From contig NC_087392.1 of the NCBI RefSeq assembly GCF_963675165.1, positions 2,185,001 through 2,249,000 of the forward strand: DNA of 64,000 bases, in the 5' to 3' direction. The notes below the pieces were generated by a model, which was not told the DNA's origin, did no database searches, and was given only the letters and a program-made list of their open reading frames with translations. The position numbers and the translations under genes are program-made. Each line of letters opens with the position of its first letter. Positions within the stretch are counted from its first letter, which is position 1. The stretch is from Halichondria panicea. Taxonomy: Eukaryota > Porifera > Demospongiae > Suberitida > Halichondriidae. Shown piece by piece: positions 35,001 through 46,442 of this stretch.

Positions 35001-35531
35001 TCAGGTGACTACGTATATGAAATAGAAATTACTGTAACTGAGAATAATGGTAAACCTCCACAAAGACATTTTTAGCACCAGACATGAAGGCAAAGAACAG
35101 CTGGTTTTTGTTTTCCCTATAGCAGTTGTCAAGCTGCAGGTACATGGTAGGTGGAAGTGTGCCTGATTTGCCTCTTTTTGCAGGATCATTAGCAATACTG
35201 TGCAAGTAAGATTGACATCATGTGGCCATAGGTGGAGATCAACAAAAGTGTATGAACGTCTTTCATGTATGAGTGCCCCTGTCAAGTGGGTTCGCAGCAC
35301 CCACATATTACATGCCGACTTGTTTAGCCGCACAAGATGCTGAAGGTTTGTCTTGTTTTGATCCATGCCATCAATATGTGGACGTAACCTGTAATAGTGA
35401 CACCATAAATTGACTGACCAGATGTGGAAGGTTTGTCTTGTTTTGATCCATGCCATCAATATGTGGACGTAACCTGTAATAGTGATACCATAAATTGACC
35501 AACTGCAGTAACAATTTTGGTAAGAATTCAC
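35001..35531 (-). pseudogene. Transposon protein remnant (DUF7869-like)
   Basis: The minus-strand frame includes HIDGMDQNKTNLQHLVRLNK, WVLRTHLTGALIHERRSYTF and DLHLWPHDVNLTCTVLLMIL. This is a pattern I know from multi-copy, transposon-encoded proteins with a DGMDQ...LDN core. Downstream, the expected LDNC segment is out of frame (about 35100). About 90 bp are duplicated in tandem (35340-35430 and 35430-35520), which lengthens the frame artificially. Function is inferred only from family resemblance. Confidence 0.5.
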
Positions 35532-35663
35532 ACATAAATGTCTAACTGTGCAGCATGCTTACATGCCGTAAAATTTTTGGATTAAGATTCGCAATTTTGA
35601 AGACTATACAAGTCCAGCTCCACCCTCATTTGGGCCCTCAGTTCCTCCCTTAGTTAATTAAAG

Positions 35664-35760
35664 TCTGCAGAATATCTTTGCTAATGTGTACTCACCCTTC
35701 ATATTGTTGATGTAGATTGCTGGGTGTAACAGTGCCAGTCCAATGGGGGCCCCTCTTGTT
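35664..35760 (-). pseudogene. Diverged copy of a lipid transfer protein exon fragment
   Basis: TCTGCAGAATATCTT, CTAATGTGTACTC, CCCTTCATAT and GTCCAATGGG occur in the same order as at 61409-61500 of the lipid transfer protein gene on the same strand. The copy is interrupted by substitutions and an indel. No other exons are seen nearby. Confidence 0.6.
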
Positions 35761-36466
35761 TATATTTAAGACCCTTTACCTGCTTACAATAACAAAGGGT
35801 GAATTCTAATTTCAAATATCGATTCAATAAATAATAAGAGTACTTGCGAGTCATGGATGATAACACAGTCACTGGGGCTTATTGGAGAACTGGATCATCC
35901 CAATTGTCAACATACAGGAATAGTATAAAAGTCATAATTATATATAACACGCTTCATCCACTGCGGCTTATAGCCTCTCTTTCCAGTGTCACAGCGACTT
36001 ACTGGTGATCCAACGGAGGGAAGAAGTCCAACTGACCCTCACGAATCTAACAAGCGAGACAACAATTAGACCACTCACTACCGTATAGCGGGTAATTTTC
36101 GTGGGGTAGGTGTTGGATTCTTCTTGCAACCATGCAAAAGAGTATTATAGCTAGACAGGCTAGACCATTTCTATTGTTTCAAGTTCAGGGATTGACTACC
36201 AATATTACTTCGTAATTAAATTCACAATAAGTACATGCATGCATGGTATCAGCAAACTACTCCAGTACTGCCAATATACATTGGATGTTTTGTGTTGCAC
36301 AAACTGTTGATACTGGGGGACGATGCATTACTATCCTTTAATTAAGTTCTAATATTTGTTTACAATTTCTTTTTTTCAAACCTTGTCGTCCTCGCCATGC
36401 ATGGTGATGGAGCATTGTGTGCCTGCATGAGCAGTTTGTGTAATCCTTGTCTTTCAGTAGTGTCCG

Positions 36467-36811
36467 TCATGGATTCCTATAATCCCTCTCTCTTTTCTCC
36501 ATTACGTCAAATGCATTCTCCTTCGTTCCCTCCACTTGAAACAGCGACGGACAATCACTAACATAGACATTAGCTAGGATCTTGTGAGAAAGATGTTGAT
36601 CAAAGTTTGGGGAAACAACGTAATTCCATGAAGAGCTTGACGATTCAATTGACGTTAATCTCCTTTTTCGATTCTGAGTAAGGCGATAAGTAAGGCAATG
36701 ATAGAGGAGCTTATATCGCTTGTTGTAAATCAATAAAACATCGTGTTTTGGGACCGTAGAATTTGTATATACATAGTTCCCACTTTTAAAAATTCGTCCC
36801 AGCTGATCCAT
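36467..36811 (-). CDS. Unrecognised open frame
   Basis: 115 codons on the minus strand, basic in the middle (TQNRKRRLTS) and rich in serine (SIESSSSSW). It does not match a family I know. It lies within the candidate 36079-41018 element. It may be a chance frame or part of an exon. Confidence 0.2.
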   Translation of the reverse strand: MDQLGRIFKSGNYVYTNSTVPKHDVLLIYNKRYKLLYHCLTYRLTQNRKRRLTSIESSSSSWNYVVSPNFDQHLSHKILANVYVSDCPSLFQVEGTKENAFDVMEKRERDYRNP

Positions 36812-37455
36812 CGAACATCAAGGGTGAAACCTTACAATACACTCTTTTTATTGTTAGTTTCCTCCAGTTTTCCAACAAGAAACATTGCGCTAAAAGCAGT
36901 TTCTAGTCAATTCAGTACAGTATCTATAGTCTTTTTTCATAAGTTTGTCGTTTTTTCCCGATTCCCATTGTTATTAACTGCAAAGGGGCCGGGGTAATTT
37001 CGACCAACAAGCACTGTGAACCATAATTGGTGCCATTCTTATAATTATATATATACACGCTGTAAAAATAATTGCCAGGTTAACAACAAATATTTGTGCC
37101 AGTAGCGAAAATGGAATAACATAATAAATATTTGTTATTAATTTAACCATAGCATTCATTTTGACATAATAATTATAGTGCACTTCATTGCCTGTTGCCA
37201 AGACAATGTCTGGATGGACCCCCGCTGTTTTCTCATCCTTGCCTTAACGGCAATGCCATGCTTGCCTTCACTTCTCTTGCTTTTTTTATCCTTGATGTTT
37301 GACTCTGATCTCGGGGAGAAAAAGTCAAGTAGGGTACTGTTTTCTCTGATTTTGGGAGGTCTGCATGCATAATTATATATCTGTAGACTGGAGTTACCTG
37401 CACAAACAACACCGATCCATAAAACTCACTTACAGTATTGGCTGTCCCCATGCGT

Positions 37456-38491
37456 CTATCTATATCTATTTAATCGACTCAATTCACTCGCTGCTGTCAG
37501 GTATGACTGAGTTTTTTTCTTTTGACAAGAACAAACACCAGACACAGGAGTGCACCGCTCTATCTTCCCACCTTTCGTCCTTCTTATAATGAATGCCATG
37601 TCTTTCAATCTGTTTCCTTGAACGCTCAAATCTATCAGCACATGATGAGCAGGGCAACTGTCTGTCAGATTGAAAACACGCTGTTGCTTTTTTGGCACTT
37701 GAACATTTGCTTCAAATGCAACAACTCGTCATTGGAATACACATAATCAGAATGGTTGTAAGTTTCCATCAGATCACATATCTTGCGCTTGGTGAGAGCT
37801 GACTCGCCTTGTTCACGACAAACACTCTTTGCAGATTTTGCATACAGTGATCAGAATCTCTCAGTCTGAATTTCATGGGAATGTGACTAAGCTTACACTT
37901 TTTTCTGATTTTCTTTCTCGATAGATACTCACCACCTTCTTGAGCCTAGCCTCGGGAGTGCAACTGTCGTAGTTTGTGTACACACTGGCAAACCTGGTGT
38001 ACAACACCTTGGCCAGCTCTGTAAACTTTCCCCTGAACATCGGAGCGAGAGTAACTTTTCTGCTGTCCATGTACACGTCATTCGGATTGGTCCTCTTCAA
38101 AACACCACTGTCAACGAAAACGTAAGTGATCAGCACGCACAAATTATCAATTGTCATTTTCTCCAGACTTCGCATGTAATCTAAAACCGCTTTTTTTAGT
38201 TTTTTCGAACTTGTCCAAATTATCTCCTGGCATGTACAAAGTAGCGCAAGAGTTTCACACCTCCTGGCCACTGCGAAACACACAAGACAAAGTGATGGGA
38301 AGCGTAACAACACTAATATCCATAGACATCTTACACACCAAATTGCTCTGCTTTGTCAGTCTGGTCCTGTTGAAATGCAAAATATCTAAATGCACAAACG
38401 ACTGACAGTGAGCACTCAGAGTGACGTCCTCGATCACTTTGCCAGAACCGTTCAGCTGTACTGTGCGAATTTGCATTTGCACCCACAGCAA
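37456..38491 (-). other. Unassigned coding-like segment with flanking 70-bp direct repeats nearby
   Basis: Several minus-strand frames (37456-37698, 37873-38313, 38255-38491) abut or overlap as exons might. They are Lys/Arg-rich and have no known domain. About 70 bp ending in CTGAGTTTTTTTCTTTTGAC are repeated directly at about 37457-37525 and 38832-38902, roughly 1.4 kb apart. This could be an old local duplication or relic terminal repeats. Confidence 0.3.
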
Positions 38492-39193
38492 CTGTACAGC
38501 CAGTCTTTGCTTTTCCCCTTACATACTTTATTGAGATTTCAGCAGATGGCAGTGAGAAGACAGAAAATATGCTTGCTCATGCTATCCTCACGCTTGCACA
38601 TAAACTGAAACAGTCCTATGAGATGACACGGAACACACTCGCCTTTGAAGAATATGATAAACGAAACCTACAGACAAAACACATGAAAATTGTTAATCAT
38701 TCATTGAAAATTATTAATCAATTAATTTTATTAAATTCAATAAAACTAAGTACTTTAGAATATATAACATCTGTTGTGCATATAAACAACATGCAGGGAA
38801 TATAATTATATTATGAATACTAGTTCGAAATGTCATCTATATCTATTTAATCGACTCAATTCACTCGCTGCTGTCAGGTGTGACTGAGTTTTTTTCTTTT
38901 GACTAGATTGAATACAAACTCTTGTATAAACATTGCCTTGCTCTGGTACATCTGGTGCCCTTACAATTGTGGAGTGTAAACAGTTATGAACGACCTCCGA
39001 TGGTGTAAAGGTAATGTATAGTATTTATTGTAGACAAATGAACCGTATTAGTAGAGCTGTAGTTAAAGATGTTAGTTTCATATATACCTTCTGTTCAATA
39101 AACAAATAATATTCGACTGTGCTTAGAGATTGAAAACGACCAATGCGTGGAGAGTTCCTTACAGGTGTTTCCTGGGCACACATGTCAGGCATC

Positions 39194-39493
39194 TCAGTCA
39201 TCTGAAACGACAATGGCCTGGTCAGAAAGTGAGTGAGCTTCCATCTTGAATTTTGCTAAATTCTGATAGTCTCTATGTTCTTTGAACAATTGCTGCGCAC
39301 AGAGTCGGCAGAATAACTTCCCACACCTGCCGTGCTGGTGTGGTTCTTGTGCTACACAGAGACAGATTATGCAACGAAGATCTTCCGATGGTGTAGTCAG
39401 CCATTGGCATTCTTGTTTGTCCATTTCGTGTCTTGTATATACAGCTATGTATATATGGTATATGATATGCTTAAGATTAATTATACAACTCAT
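39194..39493 (-). CDS. RING-finger-like fragment
   Basis: The minus-strand frame begins MDKQECQWL and contains CIICLCVAQEPHQHGRCGKL, then FCRLCAQQLF. The spacing C-x2-C, then H-x2-C, then C-x2-C fits the first part of a TRAF-type RING domain. It reads on into a plausible second exon at about 39080-39210 (MTEMPDMCAQETPVRNSPRI). The rest of the protein, such as TRAF zinc fingers or a MATH domain, is not found. It may be a gene fragment captured in the surrounding repeat cluster. Confidence 0.45.
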   Translation of the reverse strand: MSCIINLKHIIYHIYIAVYTRHEMDKQECQWLTTPSEDLRCIICLCVAQEPHQHGRCGKLFCRLCAQQLFKEHRDYQNLAKFKMEAHSLSDQAIVVSDD

Positions 39494-39499
39494 GTGAAG

Positions 39500-41100
39500 A
39501 GACCTACATCAGTAATACACACACACAAACACAGTGCACTGACAAATTCAGACCAAAAACAGTTACTCAACAACTCTAGTCATTTATCACACGCTGAAAT
39601 TTAGATTTTACTTGCTATTGATGTGAAGAACTGGTGAAGTAACATGATTAATCATGCAAATGTAACCTTGTGATAATCTCTACCTCGCACACCCATATGC
39701 TTGATCAAAAGGAACCATATCGTGTGCCAGGGCGTCCCAGTCCCTTATTTCGTCCTCTTGGAGTGCTTCTGGAGCATTAGCTCTGTTTCCTTTCCCTCAG
39801 TTGTTTTCAGATTGCTTTAAGCTTTTTGTTTGAGGAAGTGAACTGGACGTCTTGAATAATGCTGTAGCTTTTGTGGTGGTATTTGGTGAGGTGTGAAGCG
39901 GCTTTATAGTATCTGGCTCGTATGCTGCACCATTATTTTTTTCGCACTTTGCAGTAGTATAGTGTCCCAGTAGTAGTTCAATTCGACTGGTGGGATATCT
40001 TCGATTGGCCTTGTTTCACCTATATACCGACTTAGATCACTCTTAGATCACTCGTACCATTTTGTATTTTTTGTCTTTCTTTCGGTATTTAGAGTCGTCA
40101 GTCGTGTAGGTTCAGTTGCTAGGGTAGTTAGAAGTGGTAGGTAATATCTCTTTGTCAAAGAAGTCGTGTAGGGATCTGTTCATGCGAGTATTAAATAAAT
40201 GGCTACTATAGCATCACCTGAAGCTACGAAACAAAAACAGTATCTTTCAACAATCATTGGGTGGGTTCTCTCCCCTATATCAAATCATAAATGAAAGTAA
40301 ACAAAGTGCACCTTATACTTATACTCCATACTATTTTTTTTGTTACTGTATCCACTAGCTGGTCTGCACTATATAGCTGGAGGAAAGTGTTCACAAAAAT
40401 TAAAAATTACAGTAACTAACTATATGACCTTCCTTGTACTCCATGCTATTTTTTTATTTATTATATCCACTATAGCTGTCTGCACCATATAGCTGATGTT
40501 AATTGGGAGTGTGCACTTATGCTAAAAACATCGATGATTTTTTTTTATAGCAACAGCAAAAGCAAAAAATAGCAATATATTAATACTAATCTGCACCCCG
40601 AGAACCTGAACAATCCACAAACATAAACAATTATACACAACATAGTTCTTAAATTCAAAAAAAAAATTTTAAGTGGGACCCCTAGCCAGTAGCACAGGCA
40701 TGAGCGGAATTCACGATTTTGGAGGTGAAGTCCAAGAAGTGAGGGAGAGGGGGTTATGTTTAGCCAATCGTGACCTTGTGGTGGCTAACCGGCTCTTGAG
40801 CACAGATTTAAATTCAGGAAGCAGGAGTCTAAACATTACACTTTTTGAAGAACGTGATGTAGCCACATTTGTCAGAATTAAGGACCAGTCGGTTTCCTTT
40901 TATCCAGGTACAGACAGATAGAATGTCCTGCTGCAAGGAGACTAAACAAAAATTTTTACTCCCAAAAACCACCGTTTTCAAGTTGAACGAGCCCACGAAA
41001 ATTACTCGCTATACGGTAACCGACAAATATAGGACATGCGTGGACAAGTGGTACAGAGAAATGTGCAATCCTTACACTTTTCCCTTTTTTCTGATCTCAT
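39500..41100. other. No gene seen; repeat-derived
   Basis: A segment at 40790-40815 (GGCTAACCGGCTCTTGAGCA) is repeated at 42317-42342. Otherwise I see no support for genes. Confidence 0.45.
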
Positions 41101-41104
41101 TTAA

Positions 41105-42003
41105 CCCTTTCCCGGCTTTAGCCGTCATATGACGGCAGCGGTAGTGATAATTTTCAAAAAATTGTTGTGGGCACTGTGTTGGAGCTATGCACACACTGTA
41201 GGTACCAGCACATGCGCATTGGGCTGCTCTTTCACATGGTATCTTTAATATCTTGCCTCGAGGTACGCTTTGTGCAGTACTGTCGAAAGAAAAGTGACCG
41301 TTTGATAATGGCTACAAGATCTTGGTAGTACAACCTCAGCGAGGTTCTAGGGCAGCTAGACAGTGAGAATAACGATGATTATGGCCTTGTTGAGTAAGAG
41401 GACAGTGACTGGGATCATACCAAGAGAGGAAACTACTTTTCAGAGGTCAAGCTATAAACATAGAGCCTGAAGAGCCGGAGGAAGAAGCTCCTGAGCATGA
41501 ACCAAAGTCCTGGACCTTGTAAGTAACTATGGAGTATCATATGTAGTCTGGATAGCTTCAGTATGGTATGCTTAGTCTAGTTAGTACACAAGTGGACATC
41601 ATGAGCCACCATTGAACTTGTAAACTTGTGTGTAGGTGAAGAAAACATTTCCCGGGAAAAGAGCGTCTGCCGATACGACCTCGCAGAGAAGTTTCTGCTG
41701 ATCCTGATTGAACCATGTCACCGTGAGAACATTGAGAACACTTACTTACTGTTTTTAGTTACTTCATGCCTTCATACAATATTCTTTATGTTCATAATTG
41801 TGAAATGTGTGAAAAATCGTTAATTAGTGGGGGGTGGTCAGTTGCTAGGTAATGATGATGATGTCATGGTACCCCCAGGATCTGGGCTACCTGTAGGAAA
41901 TAGTTGCAAGTGATTTCAATGCATTGTTCATGAGATATTTATTTTTAAAGAAAAATATGTATTTATTCTGTATTTTGTTTTTTTAATTAAAGCCGGGAAA
42001 GGG
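41105..42003 (+). mobile_element. piggyBac deletion derivative 1 (899 bp)
   Basis: TTAA occurs at both edges (41101-41104 and 42004-42007). The inverted ends are CCCTTTCCCGGCTTTA and TAAAGCCGGGAAAGGG. TTAA targets and CCC-type ends are diagnostic for piggyBac. Inside, a decayed frame from about 41309 resembles the acidic N-terminus of piggyBac transposases (EVLGQLDSENNDDYG). The DDD catalytic core is gone. Confidence 0.85.
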
Positions 42004-42152
42004 TTAATATGCCTCGGTTTTATTTATTTACTTTTTTTATTTTTTGGAGTTTGCAAGATATTTAAATTAGTGTGGAAAGTACAAGTAGGTATTGGGTGAC
42101 GTACAGACAAGTAGTAATGAAACACTAGATTGTTAGTAAGTAGGCGGTTAGC

Positions 42153-42375
42153 CTAGTATTCCCATCCAGCACAGTGGGAGACCTGTGCGAGGACGTCGGC
42201 CGGGCATGAAGCGGAGTCTGGAACCAGCCCTGGAGTTTCTTTTGAGGGGCTCAGAGCAGCAGACTGAGCAGCGTTAAAAACGATGTCTCGGATGGCGTCC
42301 CCACATCCCACGAGGGCTGAGGCTAACCGGCTCTTAAGCACAGATTTATCGATGGCAGCAGAGAGGGCTTCTCGT
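42153..42375 (-). other. Unrecognised coding-like segment
   Basis: The minus-strand frame REALSAAIDKSVLKSRLASA, LVGCGDAIRDIVF ends at a stop near 42153. The part DKSVLKSRLA is also encoded by the similar segment at 40790-40815, so it is repetitive. I do not recognise the family. Confidence 0.3.
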
Positions 42376-42992
42376 ATGCCTCGGTGCACGAGCGAGGTAT
42401 ACGGTAGTTTTTTTGTGTGTGTGTGTAGACTGCTAGGATCAATGAACTGTAATTTCTTGGATTTTAATTCGTGGATTTGCAAAATAATGCTTCGTTCTCG
42501 AGTTATGCCTAGTTTTGCTTACTTGGAATGCCATTGCAGCCTTTTCAGAAGAGTGCGTAGCAAAATGCGTATCAAAACGAATGTTGTTAGTAGTAAATCT
42601 GCGGTTTGCATTCATACAAGAATCTGAACCAATTAGTACTACACACGAATCCGTACCAGTGTGTGCGACAGAAAGTTGATTCCCGTACATATATTTAGCT
42701 CTGCACTAGAACGCTAGCTATATTGGTAGCTGCAAGAGTGAGAAGAGAGCTACAAAGCTCTGCTGATGGCAGCCATTCATTTTTAGACTTGAACTTTTGG
42801 TTTAACAACAATCATGGTCGATCATTACCCACTTGTTGAGTTTCTTTCTGATTCTGATTCTTATGCAGCAAAATTTACAAGATCGTTCATCTTATAATTA
42901 TAATGTGTTATGTGTTAGCTTTACATGTGTGTTATGTAGCTTTGACACCTCCACTGAGGAGGCATCAGCACCCGCAGTGCTTTCATTTAATA
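42375..42992 (+). repeat. Dispersed hairpin-ended repeat, copy with internal insertion
   Basis: Starts ATGCCTCGGTGCACGAGCGA and ends CATCAGCACCCGCAGTGC, TTTCATT. The middle (about 42565-42680) has sequence not seen in the other copies, and the 3' end has an 8-base tandem duplication (GAGGAGGC). Confidence 0.75.
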
Positions 42993-42994
42993 TA

Positions 42995-43580
42995 TATAAT
43001 AAACAGAACACATTTTTTCATTTTCCTTTGTGTGCAATTTTATAATATGGCACATATCATTTCAACTGTCGCGCATTTGGAGGGTCGCATCTCAATAGAG
43101 GGAATTGCGCATGCGTGCAAGAATGGCTGTTTCGGAATATGATACTATCTGTGGCTACCACCACTACAAACTATTTGAACAGCAGTAACAGGCCGGTGCT
43201 ACAAGTACAAAAAGTCATCATGATCCATATGCAGTTTGGCACTGATCAAAATAATAAAACGTTATCGGAAGCAAGATATACTGATCATTCATGTGGGAGC
43301 AATAGTGACAGGACCAAAAAATTCGCTGATGATGAGGGCTAGACATTCCTTATAAATACTTATTTATCGATGAGAAACGACTTGTACGAAAGGCGAAGAA
43401 GCTATATAGATGTATTGACTGATATCGAAAAACTACGATAAAATTATATCACTATTTTACCTAGTCAATGAGAAGGACATATAACTGATAAATGGGGGTT
43501 ATATCAGAACAGTCACTGATATATAGGGGACAATTCTCCAGCACAGACTCAGACTCAATTCGCTAGCAAAAGAATCCAGA
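42995..43580. other. No gene seen
   Basis: Contains a GGAGGGTCGCATCTC repeat motif at about 43078 shared with other parts of the window. No supported frame. Confidence 0.45.
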
Positions 43581-43874
43581 CTATTTTGTCGATTTTTTTG
43601 TGTCGAACTCGTCAAAAGAAGACTGACGATCATCGGAGCTGGAGTCTCTAGAAACATCATCAAATAAAATTATATCATCTGCTGGTGGGGGTTGATTCGA
43701 CCTCTCGCCAAAAACTTCAAGAAGCTGAGCATCAATCCCTTCCATCATAGTGTCACTTCGAATCAAGCCGTCTTCCCATGTTCCAAACACGTTGCTGATC
43801 CCTGTGACAAGTAATGATTTCATTATGGCAGCCTTGATTTTGCTCCAGGCCCAGTCTCGTCTTTCCATGCACAA
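43581..43874 (-). CDS. Unrecognised open frame, acidic C-terminus
   Basis: 97 codons: MCMERRDWAWSKIKAAIMKS at the start, then an acidic serine-rich tail (DDVSRDSSSDDRQSSFDEFD). It lies directly upstream of the duplicated segment 43866-44654. It is probably an exon of a transposon gene; no domain is recognised. Confidence 0.3.
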   Translation of the reverse strand: MCMERRDWAWSKIKAAIMKSLLVTGISNVFGTWEDGLIRSDTMMEGIDAQLLEVFGERSNQPPPADDIILFDDVSRDSSSDDRQSSFDEFDTKKSTK

Positions 43875-44660
43875 AAAGTGAAATAGACTTAATTATGTAC
43901 AACTTACCACTTTCCCTACAATTTCTAATTGTAGAAATAGCTATAATACATTAGCTAGCATAATTATAGTTCAAGATTCTCAATGTCATCGGATTTTCAC
44001 AGTAAATCCAGTTTCAGTATGCACCCACTGACCGTAATCGACGTTGGATTGTTTACAAAGCACTTCACCCTTGCTTACTCGATACTTGTGTGGTTTAAAA
44101 TTATTGTATATACATAATTATTTGAAGACACAATGAAGTACACTTGAAGAGGGACTTTATGTTAAGTGCGTTTCTGAATAAGTTCAGGCTGCGCTTCTTG
44201 ATACCATGGTCTTTAATCAATAAATATTTTGTTTTTCCGTTTGCAAATATAAAGAGTCGAGTGACTCTTGGTTTAGCTTGTTATAGGTATTAGCCCGTTT
44301 TCTCTTTGCATTCTTCTAGACGTTCTTTGAGGTGATGTGTTTATCATTAGATTGCGTGGATTTTGTACACATAAATTTACTATTATTCTCTTCTCAAGGC
44401 CCTATCAATGACCCCCCATCGATGAAGAAGTTATACATGTGCATGTACATGTATATGCTGAGTGCCACCTATTGCATTTTCAAAATGCTGTTAGACGGTG
44501 TGTTATGTTGAAAGCGCTCAGCAGTTGCTCCTAAATTGTTAGTACTGTATTGGCTATAAAGTCATTTGGCATTTGAGCAATTTTTACTCTTAATTCAATT
44601 CTATGCATGCATGTCCTTCTCGTTTTCCAATAGCATGCATATTAGCGTAATGGTGGAGGG
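43866..44660. repeat. Repeat segment also found around 51.6 and 57.0-57.5 kb
   Basis: Shares long near-identical stretches with 51565-51640 and 56965-57545 (for example AATCGACGTTGGATTGTTTA and GACCCCCCATCGATGAA). One copy is split by the 5.2-kb element at 51671-56845. The other is truncated at 44660 by the element starting at 44661. It is an older dispersed repeat that hosts both. Confidence 0.75.
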
Positions 44661-44970
44661 TATGGAAAGCCATTGTGGACAAAATTAGATATGGATTTCC
44701 ATACTTAAAATCGCACGTCGACTATACATACATTGAAACCCATGTGTGTTGATCATGGATTTCGATACTCGAAATGGCGTGTCGATTGTAATTCGAACCC
44801 ATGGTCGTACATGTCTGTTGATCACTATGATCGATCACAGCAATCGAATCGAATGGTGAAATCAATCACGGCGATCGATCGGAAATCATTAAGTGAAGCC
44901 GTTATTATACAGCGCGAGCGCTGTCAATAATAATGTTATTCATGATTTAAATATAGACCACACTAATAAC

Positions 44971-46115
44971 AGGAGCCCATAAAGAGAAGGAGCGGCTGAC
45001 TACGGGGATCACATCTCGTAAGTGGTTATGACCGCATTTCCATATATGCAGGGTCACTTAACCCTTTAACCGCCACGGGCCACGATCGTGGCCCGCAATA
45101 GTGACTTTTTTGCGAAATTCTAATTCTGCGATACTTAGGAAGTAGCTCGAACTACGCACATCCCTGTATAGAGGAAGAGCTGTAGAATCACGTGCAATTT
45201 AGTCTAGAAATTTCCAAGCCACGTTGCTATGTTAAAATTTCATTAGCATCTTACCGCACGAAGTTTATAGCTATGGCTAGGTTGTTTACTTGTGCCGATG
45301 TGCTTGAACAGCTTGAGGACAGCAATGGCGATGTCTCCTCTGGTGATAACAGTGCCTATGAAGGAGAGGGGATAGTAGGATACCTCCCAAAGGCTACCAG
45401 CTTTATGTCAGACGCTGATGAACTGTCTGGGACTGAGGACATGCATGACATGGACCTAGACGCTAGGGCCAGGACGGTGAAAGACCAGGAGAGGGCTCAC
45501 TGTGTGACTCTGGCAAGTAGTATAGTATAGCTAGAATATCAGTAGTGTAAGTATAGTATAGCTAAAATAGAATTAGCAGTAATGAACAGTCTTTATGTGA
45601 GCTTGTAAATTTTATAGATCGTTCACCGATATAGTAATACATGTACGTATTGTGGTTAGCACTGATACATTCATATGATGTGAAAATCAAGCTTAGTCAA
45701 GCCTTTATAGGCTGATCCATAAAAAAAATTTTTTGGATTTTATCTCACTGCTGGCCGAGCATTTAAAATGATAAAAACGGTTGAGCGTAATAACCGTGGT
45801 TGTTATGGCAACACATGTTGTACCATTTTATTCTTTGTTGTATGGGCATTCTATTGGTGTATGGTTGCTAGGCATTTTATTGCTCTGGAAACCCGATAGA
45901 GAATTTACAGACATTTCACTTCACTGTTAATTAAGAATCCGACGGTTAAAGGGTTAAGTGGTTGAATCCCTACACGTGTTATACGCAATGCAGGGATGCG
46001 GTTTGCAAGCACTTAGTCGCTTCCATACAACGAAGTGCGGTTTCACCAGCAATTACGAGATGTGATCCCTGAGTGTACGTTGAAGTTAGCCGCTCCTTTT
46101 CTTTATAGGCTCCTG
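44971..46115. mobile_element. hAT-like MITE interrupted by a piggyBac derivative
   Basis: The inverted ends AGGAGCCCATAAAGAGAAGG and their inverse at 46082-46115 are flanked by CTAATAAC at 44963-44970 and 46116-46123. Further inside, GGGATCACATCTCGTAA is also inverted. The 8-bp duplication suggests hAT. Without the nested piggyBac insertion the element is about 250 bp. Confidence 0.8.
45062..45953 (+). mobile_element. piggyBac deletion derivative 2 (892 bp), nested
   Basis: TTAA lies at 45058-45061 and 45954-45957. The inverted ends are CCCTTTAACCG and CGGTTAAAGGG. A 5' palindrome, GGGCCACGATCGTGGCCC, lies at 45078-45095. An open frame from about 45273 begins MARLFTCADVLEQLEDSNGD, an acidic N-terminus typical of piggyBac transposases, and stops at 45530 without the catalytic domain. 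Confidence 0.85.
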
Positions 46116-46442
46116 CTAATAACAACTCAAGAATGAAGAATGCCACACATTAGAGTTCAATAGCATAGCGTTCATATACCACCGGTAGCATTGAAGTTGG
46201 GTCACAGCATAATTATAATTATCGACATTATCTACAATAACTGAGTTAAGGACATCTTCAAATCTTCATAATCCATCGTTAGCAGACCTACAGGCAATAC
46301 TAGTAACTGCAAGTGTGAACAGCGATGGCATCTGATTCGTTAAAGTCAATCCGAATAGACTTTGGAAGAGTTGCACCAGTGCAATAGAGTAGGAATACCT
46401 CGAGTTCTGAAAGAAATGACCGGTGCAATTAAGTAAACATAA

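Larger units (their letters stand above)
36079..41018. mobile_element. Candidate 4.9-kb element bounded by TACCGTATAGCG inverted ends
   Basis: The left end at 36079 (TACCGTATAGCGGGTAATTT, then TCGTGGG) and the right end at 41018 are inverted copies over 27 bases with one mismatch. TA could be the target duplication, as in Tc1/mariner elements. Alternatively, these are ends of two unrelated MITEs of the same family. The interior has minus-strand frames with a RING-like motif (39270-39460) and unassigned frames at 37873-38490, but no transposase that I recognise. Confidence 0.35.
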
